A stretch of DNA of 64,000 nt from Dokdonella fugitiva. GTDB taxonomy: Bacteria > Pseudomonadota > Gammaproteobacteria > Xanthomonadales > Rhodanobacteraceae. The first letter of the stretch is position 1. Every line of letters starts with the position of its first letter. The stretch lies in contig NZ_SLWQ01000002.1 of assembly GCF_004342425.1 (NCBI RefSeq), positions 248,001 to 312,000 on the forward strand, in the 5' to 3' direction. The notes beneath the pieces are model-generated. The model was not told the origin of the DNA and searched no databases. It saw only the letters and a program-made list of their open reading frames with translations. This document shows positions 53,423 through 62,497 of this stretch, piece after piece. A program made the translations under genes and the position numbers.

Positions 53423-54181
53423 TCAGCTGCCGATGTAGGTCTGGCGGCGCGAATCAAAGCGGTCGAAGCTCACCACCTGCGTTGCGTGGTTGTTCTTGAA
53501 CGCTGCGCTCGGTGCTGCGAGGCCCAGCGAAGCCGCCGAGACGCCACCCCACGCCGCATTGTCGAGGTTCGCGATCGAACCCGACGGAGCCGGTTCAGTC
53601 GTGCCCGGGCCGGCATTGACCCAATACGTCAGCGAGCCAGCCGCGCCTGCACCCACCGTCAATTTGCCTTCGATGGTGTTCACGCCGGGCAGAAGATCGG
53701 TCGCAAACGTCGACGAGCAAATGAAGCCCGCCGCGCTGCACTGGGCGAAGAACTTGACGCGCTTTGCACCCGCCGGGCCCGCAACGAGCGAGACGCGCAG
53801 CAGGCGGTTGAAGCCGTTCGCCGTCGTCGTGGCCGGAGCCTGGAACAGGACGACGTTGTCCGTCGCGCTGAACGCGCTCAGGTTCGTGTTGTCGACGAGG
53901 AACTGGAAGCGGTACGACGGCTCGGAAGCCGCATGATCGTAACGAACGGTCGCGGCGGCCGAGATGCTCGGGCCAAGCGACGAATTCAGCTTGCACTCGG
54001 TCGCGTCCAGACCCGGCGTCGCGATCGCGAGAGCCGACGTCGACGGGGGCAGCACGGCCTTGCTCGTCCACGCGCCACCTTCGGCCGTGGTCGGACCGGC
54101 CGGGCAGGCCGCCATCGCGCTACCCGCGAAACCGCAGAGGCCAACGAGAGCGATCGACAGGACTTTCATCTTTGCATTCAT
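53423..54181 (-). CDS. Secreted protein of unknown function
   Basis: A 252-residue exported protein: signal peptide MNAKMKVLSIALVGLCGFAGSAMA. The mature protein is rich in Ala, Ser, Thr and small residues, with ECKLNSSLGPSISAAATVRYDHAAS (core SISAAATVRYDHAAS), then SYRFQFLVDN and FDRFDSRRQTYIGS at the end. Four cysteines suggest two disulfides. No family is recognised; beta-rich, jelly-roll-like folds seem likely. GGGAGA lies a few bases before the ATG. It has a good promoter at 54265-54293 and is the first gene of the secreted-protein operon. Confidence 0.75.
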   Translation of the reverse strand: MNAKMKVLSIALVGLCGFAGSAMAACPAGPTTAEGGAWTSKAVLPPSTSALAIATPGLDATECKLNSSLGPSISAAATVRYDHAASEPSYRFQFLVDNTNLSAFSATDNVVLFQAPATTTANGFNRLLRVSLVAGPAGAKRVKFFAQCSAAGFICSSTFATDLLPGVNTIEGKLTVGAGAAGSLTYWVNAGPGTTEPAPSGSIANLDNAAWGGVSAASLGLAAPSAAFKNNHATQVVSFDRFDSRRQTYIGS

Positions 54182-54264
54182 GGAAAATCTCCCAGAGTGT
54201 CTCGGGCGGAGCGCCTGCTCCCGTCCCCATTGGTTTAGTGGTCAACCAAGCCCGATCCGCGCGG

Positions 54265-54293
54265 ACGATAGTGAAGTCTTAACACCGTGTCAA
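54265..54293 (-). promoter_or_regulatory. Promoter of the secreted-protein operon
   Basis: On the minus strand TTGACA (54288-54293, perfect), a 17-base spacer and TATCGT (54265-54270). The leader is about 80 bases. Confidence 0.7.
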
Positions 54294-54520
54294 CACGAAC
54301 CGAGCGTGGGCCTGGCCGACCATCCAGTTTCGAGACGGACGCCCCATTTCGAGGGTCCGGACCCGGCCGGCGGCGCATCGCCTCCAGCCCACGCAGCTCA
54401 ATGACGCACGAGCGGAGGGAAACCGGACACGGCATTTCGGCCAGCCGCACCTGTATACGTGACGAGGGGCCAAAAGGGATCACATCCGCCTAGGGAACCG
54501 GCAGGCCGCCGCGCCGCGCG

Positions 54521-54549
54521 TTGACCTCGTCCGGCACGATGCGCAGAAT
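54521..54549 (+). promoter_or_regulatory. Promoter of the glycosyltransferase operon
   Basis: TTGACC (54521-54526), a 17-base spacer and CAGAAT (54544-54549), 27 bases before the GTG start. Confidence 0.6.
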
Positions 54550-54575
54550 CGCCGTCCCCTCCGCCGCACCGTCCC

Positions 54576-55319
54576 GTGACCGCTCGCCCTACCCCTCTCC
54601 GTGCCGCCGAGTGCCTGGCGGTAATTCCCGCACGCGACGAAGCCGCGACCGTCGGCGCCGTCGTGGCGGGCGTGCGCGCGGCGCTCGGCTGTGCCGTACT
54701 CGTGGTGGACGACGCGAGCACGGACGGCACCAGTGGCGCGGCGCGCGCGGCCGGGGCGGAATCCCTGCGCCTCTCGTTCGGATTGGGCGCCTGGGGAGCG
54801 ACCCAGGCAGGGATCCGCTACGCGCGACGCAACGGCTACGCCGGGGTCGTCACGCTCGACGCGGACGGTCAGCACGAGCCGGATTCCCTGCCGGCGCTGT
54901 TCGAGGCGCAGGCGCGGACCGCGGCCAACGTGGTGATCGGCACCTGCGTCGGGCGCCTCAGCCGCGCCAAGCGCATCGCCTGGCTCTACCTGCGCGCATT
55001 GACGGGCCTACGCCTGACCGACTTCACCTCGGGCCTGCGCCTGTATGATGCGCGGGCGACGGCCATCCTCGCCGGCCCGGAAGCGAGCCTGCTCGACTAC
55101 CAGGACGTCGGCGTGCTGATGCTGCTGGCGAAGAACGGCCTGCGCATCGACGAGACGCCGGTGCCGATGCTGCCGCGCCGCGAAGGGCATTCACGCGTGT
55201 TCGCATCGTGGCCGGTGGTCGCGCGCTACATGCTGCACACCACCGTGCTCTGCCTCGCCCAGATCGACGCCGGGCGACGCAAGGAGAAGGGCTTGCACGA
55301 AGACTGTTCCGCATGCTGA
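54576..55319 (+). CDS. Family 2 glycosyltransferase
   Basis: A 247-residue GT-A fold enzyme. Nucleotide-sugar motifs are CLAVIPARDEAATVG, VVDDASTDGTSGAA and TLDADGQHEPDSLP (DxD-like) with the later KEKGL C-terminus. It resembles dolichol/undecaprenyl-phosphate sugar transferases (DPM-type), which load polyprenyl carriers, but without the membrane anchor. The start is GTG at 54576. Its end overlaps the DUF2304 gene by 7 bases. The pair GT2 plus DUF2304 is a frequent combination in surface-polysaccharide loci. Lipid-linked sugar synthesis is inferred. Confidence 0.86.
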   Translation: MTARPTPLRAAECLAVIPARDEAATVGAVVAGVRAALGCAVLVVDDASTDGTSGAARAAGAESLRLSFGLGAWGATQAGIRYARRNGYAGVVTLDADGQHEPDSLPALFEAQARTAANVVIGTCVGRLSRAKRIAWLYLRALTGLRLTDFTSGLRLYDARATAILAGPEASLLDYQDVGVLMLLAKNGLRIDETPVPMLPRREGHSRVFASWPVVARYMLHTTVLCLAQIDAGRRKEKGLHEDCSAC

Positions 55320-55693
55320 CCGGCCAGATCACTTCGGCGATCCTCGGCGTGGCCCTCGCCGGCGCGATCCTCTTCCTCGTGCGCCGCGACCACCTGCATG
55401 GCCCGTATGCGGTCTGGTGGTTCGTGATCGCCGCGGCGACCTTCCTGCTCGGCGTGTTTCCCGGCATCGTCATCTGGCTCGGCCACCAGACCGGCATCTT
55501 CTATGCGCCCGTGCTGCCTATCATCATCGGCCTTTCGCTCGTGCTCATCCGCCTGCTCAAGCTCGACGTCGACCGCTCCAAGCAGGAACGCCGGGTCCGT
55601 CGCCTGACGCAGAAGCTCGCGATCCTCGAACAGGAACTGATCCGGCTCGGCGGCGCGCCGCCCGAACCGCCGGGCGACGACGACGACGCCTGA
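55313..55693 (+). CDS. DUF2304 membrane protein
   Basis: A 126-residue small membrane protein with three hydrophobic helices (about 5-22, 35-55 and 62-82: GPYAVWWFVIAAATFLLG, LPIIIGLSLVLIRLL) and a coiled-coil-like C-terminal tail (KQERRVRRLTQKLAILEQEL, PGDDDDA end). This is the DUF2304 pattern, commonly a partner of GT2 genes. It starts 7 bases inside the GT2 gene and is followed by the GT4 gene after 14 bases, forming an operon. Role unknown. Confidence 0.85.
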   Translation: MLTGQITSAILGVALAGAILFLVRRDHLHGPYAVWWFVIAAATFLLGVFPGIVIWLGHQTGIFYAPVLPIIIGLSLVLIRLLKLDVDRSKQERRVRRLTQKLAILEQELIRLGGAPPEPPGDDDDA

Positions 55694-55707
55694 GTGCCGG
55701 CCGGCGC

Positions 55708-56865
55708 ATGCGCATCCTGCACCTCGGCAAGTACTACGCTCCACAGCGCGGCGGCATCGAGCGCCATACGCAGGCGCTCGCCGAAGCCTGCGTGCAGGCC
55801 GGCGACGCGGTGGCCGTGCTCGTGCATCGCGCGCCCGGAAACTGGCGCCGCGCGCACGACGTGATCGCCGGCGTCGAGGTGCGCCGCGCCGGGTGCATTG
55901 CCGCGCCGGTCTATACGCCGCTGAGTCCCTCGTTCCCGTTCGAACTCGCACGTGCGCTGCGCGAATTCTCGCCCGACCTGCTGCACCTGCACCTGCCGAA
56001 CCCGTCCTGCTTCGCGGTGCTCGCAAGTCCTGCGGCGCGGCGACTGCCGTGGCTCGTGCACTGGCACGCGGACGTGCCACCGGACGCGCCGGACTGGCGC
56101 CTGCGCCTGGGTTACCGGTTCTATCGGCCGTTCGAACGCGCCCTGCTCGCGCGCGCGGCGGCGGTGATCGCGACCTCGCAGCCGTACTTCGAGGCGAGCC
56201 GCGCGTTGCAGCCGTGGCACGCGAAGGTGCACGTGGTCCCGCTCGGCATCGACGAAGCGGGCCCCGCTGCGCCGCGGCCGGAGCTGTGGCCCGCCACGAG
56301 CGGCCTGCGTCTGCTCGCCGTCGGCCGCCTGGGTCGCTACAAGGGCTTCGACGTGCTCGTCGAAGCGCTGGCGTCGACGCCGGACGCGAGCCTGCTGCTC
56401 GTCGGCGACGGTGAATGCGCGCTCGAACTTCGCGCCCTCGCCCGCGCGCGCGGCGTGGACGCACGCATCGCATTCGCCGGCGACGTCGACGACGCGACGC
56501 TGGAAACAGCCTATGCGGGCGCGGACGCGTTCGTGCTGCCGTCGCTCGATCGTGGCGAAGCGTTCGGCCTCGTCCTGCTCGAAGCCATGCGCGCCGGCCT
56601 GCCGGTCGTGGCGAGCGCGATCCCGGGCTCGGGCGTCGGCTTCGTCGTCGCCGATGGCGAGTCGGGGCTGCTGGTCGCCCCGGGAGATCGCGTGGCGCTG
56701 GCCGCCGCCCTCGCGCGATTGCACGATCCGGGGCTGCGCATGCGACTCGGCGACGCAGGTCGCGAACGCTGGCTCGCACGATTCACGCTCGCGCGCAGCG
56801 TGCACGCGGTGCGCGAACTCTACGCCGCCGCAGGTTCGTCGGGCGCGTTGCGCTCGTCCGGCTGA
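55708..56865 (+). CDS. Family 4 glycosyltransferase
   Basis: A 385-residue GT-B enzyme, probably transferring a sugar from a nucleotide donor to a lipid-linked or saccharide acceptor. N domain: RILHLGKYYAPQRGGIERHT; the C domain has LLAVGRLGRYKGFDVLVEAL, LVGDGECALELRALA and the EX7E-like SLDRGEAFGLVLLEAM near residue 285. The start ATG at 55708 is 14 bases after the DUF2304 stop. Its last 46 bases overlap the 3' end of the convergent membrane-protein gene. A capsule, lipopolysaccharide or glycolipid role is inferred from context. Confidence 0.87.
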   Translation: MRILHLGKYYAPQRGGIERHTQALAEACVQAGDAVAVLVHRAPGNWRRAHDVIAGVEVRRAGCIAAPVYTPLSPSFPFELARALREFSPDLLHLHLPNPSCFAVLASPAARRLPWLVHWHADVPPDAPDWRLRLGYRFYRPFERALLARAAAVIATSQPYFEASRALQPWHAKVHVVPLGIDEAGPAAPRPELWPATSGLRLLAVGRLGRYKGFDVLVEALASTPDASLLLVGDGECALELRALARARGVDARIAFAGDVDDATLETAYAGADAFVLPSLDRGEAFGLVLLEAMRAGLPVVASAIPGSGVGFVVADGESGLLVAPGDRVALAAALARLHDPGLRMRLGDAGRERWLARFTLARSVHAVRELYAAAGSSGALRSSG

Positions 56866-58238
56866 TCCGCCGGCAGCCAGAGCACGAGCACCAGCAGGCT
56901 TACCGAGGTCGGTACCAGCTGTAACAGCAGTCGATTCACGGCCGAATAACTCTGCGCATAGCGCGCCGCGCTGGTCAGCACGAACAATCCGACGATGAGC
57001 AGCAACGGCACCACGACCAGGGCGAACAGGCGCTGTACTGTCGTCGAGCGCGTCCACTTCGCCCGCTTCCACAGCAATGCCGCGGGCAATGCGAACCAGA
57101 GCAGGTTCCAGTTCCACTGCCCCCACAGCGCATTCGCCAGTGCGAACAGGGACTGGACGATGCGCCCGCCGTCGACGTCGATGCTGCCGCGGACGTAGTG
57201 GCGGGCGACTGCGACCCAGGGCACCTTAAGTGACACGCACAGTGCGATGATGATTGCCGCGGCCACTGCACCGACGAGGAATCGCTTGCTGCGCAGGCGG
57301 CGCGGCAAGGCACCGAACACCGTCGCGACGCCAAGCACGATGCTCCATACGGCGCCCTCGAGCTTGAGCATCGGCAGCAACACGGCGATGCCGGCGAGCA
57401 CGAGGAGCTGGCGTTGCTCGCCCATCGTGCGCCAGCGCAGCCATGCATGACTGCCGAGTGACATCAGTGCGGCGACCCAGAGGTCCGAATAGCCGCCGAG
57501 TGCGACGTGCGCGTCGAGCAGCGGCAGCGATCCGAGCAGGTAAACCCCCGCAAGCGCGTGGGTCGGCGATACGCCGAGCACCCTCCAGTGACCATACTGC
57601 GCGACGAGGAGGCCGAGCCACAAGCCCAGCCAGGCCATGTTGATCCAAGGCTCCAGCCACCCCGTATCGGCGGCGAACCATGTGAGTGACCAGGGCAGCA
57701 GTTCGGGGTAGTTCCACGCCGCGGCGGTGCGCGCGTCGAACTGCGGGTGCAACAGCCAGCGCCCGAAGGAAACATATGGCGACGCATGACCGGCCAAGAC
57801 CCACGTCTTCGCCTTGGCCTCCCACACGGCCCACGCGTCCCACGGCAGGGTCGGATGCAATGCGATGTCGGTCGCGAACGCCCAAGCCCGCCATGCGATC
57901 GCGAGCAAAACAAGAAGCGCGACAACCTGGTCGTGGCGCCTCGGCAGCAGGCGCACGCGCGGCGTCGACGTGCGCTCCCTCGACCATGCCGCGACGGCCC
58001 AGCCCGCGACGCCGATCAAGGCGGCGGTCACGCCGACACGGGCGAGGCCGGCGGACAAGTCGGACGCGGCGAGCGCGCGCATGAGCAGGCCGCACGAGAG
58101 CACGCCGACTATCCATCCGCCACCGAGCACCGTCGCCAGCGCGCCGCCACGACGGGGCCAGCCAGCGGCTGCCGCCCACAGGCCGCTGCCGAGCAGTAAC
58201 GGTGCGAGCCAGACGACGAGGGCGGGCAGTACGTTCAT
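56820..58238 (-). CDS. Polytopic membrane protein, GT-C/ligase-like
   Basis: A 472-residue inner-membrane protein with about 11 hydrophobic segments. An early loop has DAWAVWEAKAKTW and HASPYVSFGRWLLHPQF; an interior DxD-like or His-rich loop region follows (WNYPELLPWSL). This layout resembles GT-C glycosyltransferases (PMT/ArnT-like) with the first extracytoplasmic loop containing acidic residues (LHPTLPWDAWAVWE). No specific family is claimed. Its ATG overlaps the stop of the 400-residue gene (ATGA). It is the last gene of a DUF455 operon and its 3' end overlaps the GT4 gene by 46 bases. Confidence 0.68.
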   Translation of the reverse strand: MNVLPALVVWLAPLLLGSGLWAAAAGWPRRGGALATVLGGGWIVGVLSCGLLMRALAASDLSAGLARVGVTAALIGVAGWAVAAWSRERTSTPRVRLLPRRHDQVVALLVLLAIAWRAWAFATDIALHPTLPWDAWAVWEAKAKTWVLAGHASPYVSFGRWLLHPQFDARTAAAWNYPELLPWSLTWFAADTGWLEPWINMAWLGLWLGLLVAQYGHWRVLGVSPTHALAGVYLLGSLPLLDAHVALGGYSDLWVAALMSLGSHAWLRWRTMGEQRQLLVLAGIAVLLPMLKLEGAVWSIVLGVATVFGALPRRLRSKRFLVGAVAAAIIIALCVSLKVPWVAVARHYVRGSIDVDGGRIVQSLFALANALWGQWNWNLLWFALPAALLWKRAKWTRSTTVQRLFALVVVPLLLIVGLFVLTSAARYAQSYSAVNRLLLQLVPTSVSLLVLVLWLPADQPDERNAPDEPAAA

Positions 58239-59437
58239 CGCAGTACCGCTTCCACGCGATAGACGACCAAGTCCTCGTTGCGGTCGATCACTTTGACCCG
58301 CACCTTGCGCAGGCCGATGCGCATCACGCCGTTCAGCGGACGCGGCCGCTCGACATGGTAGTTGACCAGCACGGTGCCGCTGGGGATGCGCGTATACGGC
58401 GCACCGAGGTAACCGCCCAGACTCGAAGCATTCACCGGCGCGACGAGATAGATGAGGCGGAGGATGTCGTGCGCTGTCTGCGCATTGACGAGCACACGCG
58501 TGCTCGGCGGCTCGTTCGCGAGCAGCGCCTTCACGCGTTCGGCCGCAGCGAGCGTCTGCGCGTCGGCCACGTGGTCCTGCCGCTCCGCGAACGGGATCGC
58601 GCCCCAGATGTCGCGATCGACCGCGCGACGGTAGGCGAGTTCGCGCAACCACGCCGCATCGACCACGACCCAGGCGATGACGGCTGCGGCGAACAACGGC
58701 CGGGCGAGGCGATCGCGTCGCCAGCCGAGCACGAAGCGCGCGAGCAGGGCGAGTGCCGCGAGCGCGAGCGCGAGCACGAGTGGGGGTCGCGGCGCATGCG
58801 GCGACGCGTCGCCCGTTTCGGCCGGTCCGATCGCGCTGACCGAGATGAGCTGCCACGGCGAATGCGCGAACCACGACGACCAGGTCGCGGCGAAGCGGCC
58901 GCGCCAGGAGTCGGACTCGAGCTTCGCCCCGGCGAACGTGAACGGCCGGAATCCTTCGTCGGGTGGCACCAGCTGCGCGACCGGGAACTGCGAGAAGCCG
59001 ATTTCGATGATCGTTCCGCGCCAGCTCGCGACGCGCGAGAGGTCGAACGTCGTGGTGCCGCCGCCCGGCGCGGGCAGCGACACCGTTTCGACGTCGTCGG
59101 GCGCCTCGCGCGTGCGGAACACGAGTGACAACTCGAGCGTGCGCGGGAAATTCTCGAATGAATAACGCAGGATCGGCAGCTCGGCCGCGGCGAGTTCCAT
59201 GACGTCGGTCATCTGCAGCGCCGAGTAGTCTTCGGCCGCGGCAGTGACCTCGAGGCGCCCGCCATCGGGCGTGGCCTGCCCGAAAACCGCGTGGTAGCGG
59301 CTACCCGGCAATGCCTGCGTGCGGGCGGGCGTCAACGGCACGCGCGGATCGATGCCGGCCGCCCAGAGCAGCAACACCAGCCACGTCGCGGCGAGCGCGA
59401 GGGCGAATGCGACGAGGCGCCCGCGCGCGACCGTCAT
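58235..59437 (-). CDS. Membrane protein with large periplasmic domain, unknown function
   Basis: A 400-residue protein. One N-terminal helix (8-28) anchors a region of about 200 residues rich in beta structure (TAAAEDYSALQMTDVMELA, SLVFRTREAPDDVETV, PPDEGFRPFTFAG). Two further helices occur near 240-258 and 272-290 (VLALALAALALLARFVLGW), then a soluble C-terminal domain ending KVIDRNEDLVVYRVEAVLR, partly shown. No family is recognised. It overlaps both neighbours by 4 bases, so it is co-translated with DUF455 and the polytopic protein. A role in processing or export of a surface glycan is possible but unproven. Confidence 0.65.
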   Translation of the reverse strand: MTVARGRLVAFALALAATWLVLLLWAAGIDPRVPLTPARTQALPGSRYHAVFGQATPDGGRLEVTAAAEDYSALQMTDVMELAAAELPILRYSFENFPRTLELSLVFRTREAPDDVETVSLPAPGGGTTTFDLSRVASWRGTIIEIGFSQFPVAQLVPPDEGFRPFTFAGAKLESDSWRGRFAATWSSWFAHSPWQLISVSAIGPAETGDASPHAPRPPLVLALALAALALLARFVLGWRRDRLARPLFAAAVIAWVVVDAAWLRELAYRRAVDRDIWGAIPFAERQDHVADAQTLAAAERVKALLANEPPSTRVLVNAQTAHDILRLIYLVAPVNASSLGGYLGAPYTRIPSGTVLVNYHVERPRPLNGVMRIGLRKVRVKVIDRNEDLVVYRVEAVLR

Positions 59438-60252
59438 GCGGCGAGGTCGTCGAGGCCGGCGAGTTCGGCCGGCGTGAAACCCGCGCGCAACCGCGCTTCG
59501 ACGTTGAACGGACCGCGCAGGCTGCCGCGCATGTGTTCGTCGAGCAGCCGGCGGAACATCGCCTGCGGATCGAGTCCTTCCCGCTCGCAGCACCAGGCGT
59601 ACCAGCGCGACCCCGCGGCGACGTGGGCGACTTCCTCGCGCAGGATCACCTCGAGGATCGCGGCCGTCGCTTCGTCGCCGACGGCGCGCAGGCGCGCGAT
59701 CATGCCCGGCGTCACGTCGAGGCCGCGTGCTTCGAGCACGCGCGGAACGAGAGCCATGCGCGCGAGGCAGGAGTCTGCGGTGCGCACCGCCATGTCCCAC
59801 AGGCCATCGTGCGCATCGAAATCACCGTACCGGTGGCCGAGTTCGGCGAGTCGCGCGGCGAGCAACGCATGATGGCGCGCCTCGTCGTCGGCGACGCGCG
59901 CCCAGTCGCGGTAGTAGTCGTCGGGCATGCCGCGGAAGCGGTACACCGCGTCCCAGGCGAGATTGATCGCATTGAACTCGATGTGCGCGACCGCGTGGAC
60001 GAGTGCGGCGCGTCCGCCCGCCGAGCCGAGGCCGCGTTGCGCGAGGTCGCGCGGCGACACGAGCCGCGGGCGTTCGGGCCGGCCGGGCTCGCCGATCGGG
60101 GACGGCGGCCTCGCGCCGGCGTCGGTGCGCAATTCACCGGCGAGGATCGCCTGTGCGGTGGCGTGCGTCAGCTCGAGCTTGCGCGCGACGTCGGCGCAGC
60201 CGAGGCAGCGCGCGGCGGCGTCAAACAGGTTTTCCTTCGCGCTGCCGCCCAT
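59434..60252 (-). CDS. DUF455 ferritin-like protein
   Basis: A 272-residue cytosolic all-helical protein of DUF455, a ferritin-like (di-iron) family. Candidate metal ligands: Glu and His in HAVAHIEFNAINLAWDA, Glu/His in VADDEARHHALLAARL and EEVAHVAAGSRW. The metal-ligand pattern (E...ExxH twice) is present. Substrate unknown. The start is at the ATG 60250-60252; a longer in-frame extension passes through a GC-rich hairpin and is rejected. It heads a three-gene, fully overlapping operon; a promoter with GATAAT may lie upstream at about 60321-60326 on the minus strand. Confidence 0.82.
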   Translation of the reverse strand: MGGSAKENLFDAAARCLGCADVARKLELTHATAQAILAGELRTDAGARPPSPIGEPGRPERPRLVSPRDLAQRGLGSAGGRAALVHAVAHIEFNAINLAWDAVYRFRGMPDDYYRDWARVADDEARHHALLAARLAELGHRYGDFDAHDGLWDMAVRTADSCLARMALVPRVLEARGLDVTPGMIARLRAVGDEATAAILEVILREEVAHVAAGSRWYAWCCEREGLDPQAMFRRLLDEHMRGSLRGPFNVEARLRAGFTPAELAGLDDLAA

Positions 60253-60274
60253 GTCTCGACTCCGTCGTGGCGCC

Positions 60275-60308
60275 GCGCACCTGCGCGGCTCGCGGCGCGC
60301 AGGTGCGC
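60275..60308. repeat. 13-bp perfect hairpin between DUF455 and purF
   Basis: GCGCACCTGCGCG (60275-60287) / CGCGCAGGTGCGC (60296-60308) enclose an 8-base loop. It lies in the 126-base gap downstream of purF and 22 bases upstream of the DUF455 start. No T run follows. It could end the purF transcript or shield the DUF455 leader. Confidence 0.7.
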
Positions 60309-60378
60309 CGCCGCCCATTATCCACGACCAACGTGGTCCGGCACGCGGACCGGACACGCAGTTTCGCGCACGCGTCGT

Positions 60379-61857
60379 TCAGCCGGCCTGGCGCCGCTGC
60401 GATTTCGCGTCGTCGGAGCGCGCGAACTCGAGGTCGCGCAGGTAGGTCGGCTCGACGCCCGTGACGTATTCGCCGGAAAAGCATGATGTATCGAAATCGG
60501 CGAGCTTCTCGTTGCCGTCGCGCACGGCCCAGATGAGATCGTCGAGATCCTGGTAGATGAGCTTGTCCGCGCCGAGGATGCGCTCGACCTCTTCCACCGT
60601 GCGCCCGTGCGCGACGAGCTCGGCGGTGACCGGCATGTCGATGCCGTAGATGTTCGGATAGCGCACCGGCGGCGCCGCCGAGGCGAGGTAGACCTTCTTC
60701 GCACCGGCTTCGCGCGCCATCTGGATGATCTGCTTCGAAGTCGTGCCGCGCACGATCGAGTCGTCGACGAGCAACACGTTCTTGTTGCGGAACTCGAGGC
60801 CGACCGGATTGAGCTTGCGACGCACCGATTTCACGCGTTCGCTCTGCCCAGGCATGATGAACGTGCGGCCGATGTAGCGGTTCTTCACGAAACCCTCGCG
60901 CACGGGCACGCCGAGGATCTGCGCGAGCGGACCGGCGACGGTGCGCGAGGTGTCCGGGATCGGGATCACCGAGTCGATGTCGTGGTTCGGCATCTCGCGC
61001 AGGATCTTCTCGCCGAGCTTCTCGCCCATGCGCAGGCGTGCCTTGTACACCGACACGTCCTCGATCATCGAATCGGGCCGGGCGAGGTAGACGTATTCGA
61101 AGATGCACGGCGCGTGCTTCGCCGGCTCCGCGCACTGGCGCGTGTGCAGGCGACCGTCGAGCGTCATCAGCACCGCTTCGCCGGGCGCGACGTCGCGCAG
61201 CAGGCGGAAGCCGAGGATGTCGAGCGCGACCGACTCGGACGCGACCGCGTACTCCTTGCCGGCCGCGGTGTCGCGCTCGCCGAGCACGAGCGGCCGGATG
61301 CCGTGCGGGTCGCGGAACGCGAGCACGCCGTAATCGAGCAGCATCGTCACGACCGCGTAGCCGCCGACGCAGCGCGCATGCGTGCCAGCGACGGCCTTGA
61401 AGATGTGGTCGGGCGTGAGCTGGCGCCGGTCCTGGATCTGCAGTTCGTGCGCGAGCACGTTGAGCAGCACCTCGGAATCGGAATCGGTGTTGATGTGGCG
61501 CCGGTCGTCCTCGAACACTTCACGACGCAGCGCCCCGGTGTTGATGAGGTTGCCGTTGTGCGCGAGCGCGATGCCGTACGGCGAATTAACGTAGAGCGGT
61601 TGCGCCTCGGCCGAACCTTCCGAACCCGCGGTCGGGTAGCGGCAGTGGCCGATGCCGACGCTGCCGCGCAACGCGAGCATGCTGGCCTGGTCGAACACGT
61701 CGCGCACGAGCCCGGGGCCCTTGTGCAGGCGCAGGCGGTTGCCGTCGAGGGTCGCGATGCCCGCCGCGTCCTGGCCGCGGTGCTGCAGGACGGTGAGCGC
61801 GTCGTAGAGCGCCGAGGCGACTTCCGACTTGCCGACGATGCCGATGATTCCGCACAT
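60379..61857 (-). CDS. purF: Amidophosphoribosyltransferase
   Basis: First enzyme of de novo purine synthesis (PRPP to phosphoribosylamine). The 492 residues match PurF. It is a class II glutamine amidotransferase: the chain begins MCGIIGIVG with nucleophile Cys2 right after the initiator, then [23 protein letters not shown] and HNGNLINT. The PRTase domain contains [14 protein letters not shown], the PRPP loop. No propeptide, as in the E. coli type. It is the last gene of folC-dedD-cvpA-purF, the same order as in E. coli; cvpA is 15 bases upstream. Confidence 0.97.
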   Translation of the reverse strand: MCGIIGIVGKSEVASALYDALTVLQHRGQDAAGIATLDGNRLRLHKGPGLVRDVFDQASMLALRGSVGIGHCRYPTAGSEGSAEAQPLYVNSPYGIALAHNGNLINTGALRREVFEDDRRHINTDSDSEVLLNVLAHELQIQDRRQLTPDHIFKAVAGTHARCVGGYAVVTMLLDYGVLAFRDPHGIRPLVLGERDTAAGKEYAVASESVALDILGFRLLRDVAPGEAVLMTLDGRLHTRQCAEPAKHAPCIFEYVYLARPDSMIEDVSVYKARLRMGEKLGEKILREMPNHDIDSVIPIPDTSRTVAGPLAQILGVPVREGFVKNRYIGRTFIMPGQSERVKSVRRKLNPVGLEFRNKNVLLVDDSIVRGTTSKQIIQMAREAGAKKVYLASAAPPVRYPNIYGIDMPVTAELVAHGRTVEEVERILGADKLIYQDLDDLIWAVRDGNEKLADFDTSCFSGEYVTGVEPTYLRDLEFARSDDAKSQRRQAG

Positions 61858-61872
61858 GGTATTGGACTGCTT

Positions 61873-62490
61873 CTACGTGGATGGGGTCTGGGTCCCGGCG
61901 GCTGCACCGCCGTCGCCCGGTTTGCCGCGTGGCGCCCCGGCGGGCTTGGCCGGTTCGGGGCCCGGCACGACGGGCTGCGCGAGCGGCCCGAGCACGCCCT
62001 GCACCGGTTCGAGGTGGCGGGCGACCTGCTGCGGCAGGCGCGCGGCGAGCCATTGCGCGCCACGCTCGAAGCCGGGCAGCAATTGTGACTGATGCCACCA
62101 CGGATCGCGCGTGAACGGCGTGAACCCGAGCAGCAACACGACCAGCACGACCAGGGCGAGCCCGCGCGCGAGCCCGAACACCATGCCGAGCATGCGGTCG
62201 CTGCCGGACAGGCCACTGCCCTCGACGAGCTTGCGCATGAGGAACGTGACGATCGCACCGGCGATCAGCACGGCCATGAAACAGAGTGCGTAGGCGAGCA
62301 CGACGCGCACCGACGGCGTGGATATGCTGGCGGAAAACCGTTCCGCAAGGGCCGGACCGAGCATCCAGGCGACCCAGAACGCACACACCCACACCGCGAG
62401 CGCGAGCACTTCGCCGACGAAGCCGCGCCACAGCCCCATGAGCACCGAAAGGCCGAGCACCGCGATGATCGTGTAGTCGGCCCAGTTCAT
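61873..62490 (-). CDS. cvpA: CvpA family membrane protein
   Basis: Inner-membrane protein of 205 residues. Four hydrophobic helices lie in the first 130 residues (IIAVLGLSVLMGLWRGFVGE is the family start; then ALAVWVCAFWVAW, VVLAYALCFMAVLIAGAIV and GLARGLALVVLVVLLLGF). The C-terminal tail is Pro/Ala/Gly-rich. CvpA was described for colicin V production; its true role is unclear and may involve envelope stress. The start ATG at 62488-62490 has no Shine-Dalgarno sequence; a repeat arm lies 7 bases upstream. Confidence 0.93.
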   Translation of the reverse strand: MNWADYTIIAVLGLSVLMGLWRGFVGEVLALAVWVCAFWVAWMLGPALAERFSASISTPSVRVVLAYALCFMAVLIAGAIVTFLMRKLVEGSGLSGSDRMLGMVFGLARGLALVVLVVLLLGFTPFTRDPWWHQSQLLPGFERGAQWLAARLPQQVARHLEPVQGVLGPLAQPVVPGPEPAKPAGAPRGKPGDGGAAAGTQTPST

Positions 62491-62497
62491 GCCGCAA

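Larger units (their letters stand above)
54182..54575. other. Divergent promoter region of the secreted-protein operon and the glycosyltransferase operon
   Basis: A 394-base gene-free region with two promoters, one for each direction. The short frames that cross it have no homology or ribosome-binding site that I can support. Confidence 0.6.

Noticed and set aside
50295..54181. The secreted-protein island as a prophage or insertion-sequence island
   Set aside because: No integrase, transposase, phage gene, attachment site or direct repeats were found; only a slightly lower GC content and orphan genes.
54287..54493. Short open frames in the 54.2-54.6 kb gap
   Set aside because: They overlap two well-formed promoters and show no conserved composition or start signals.
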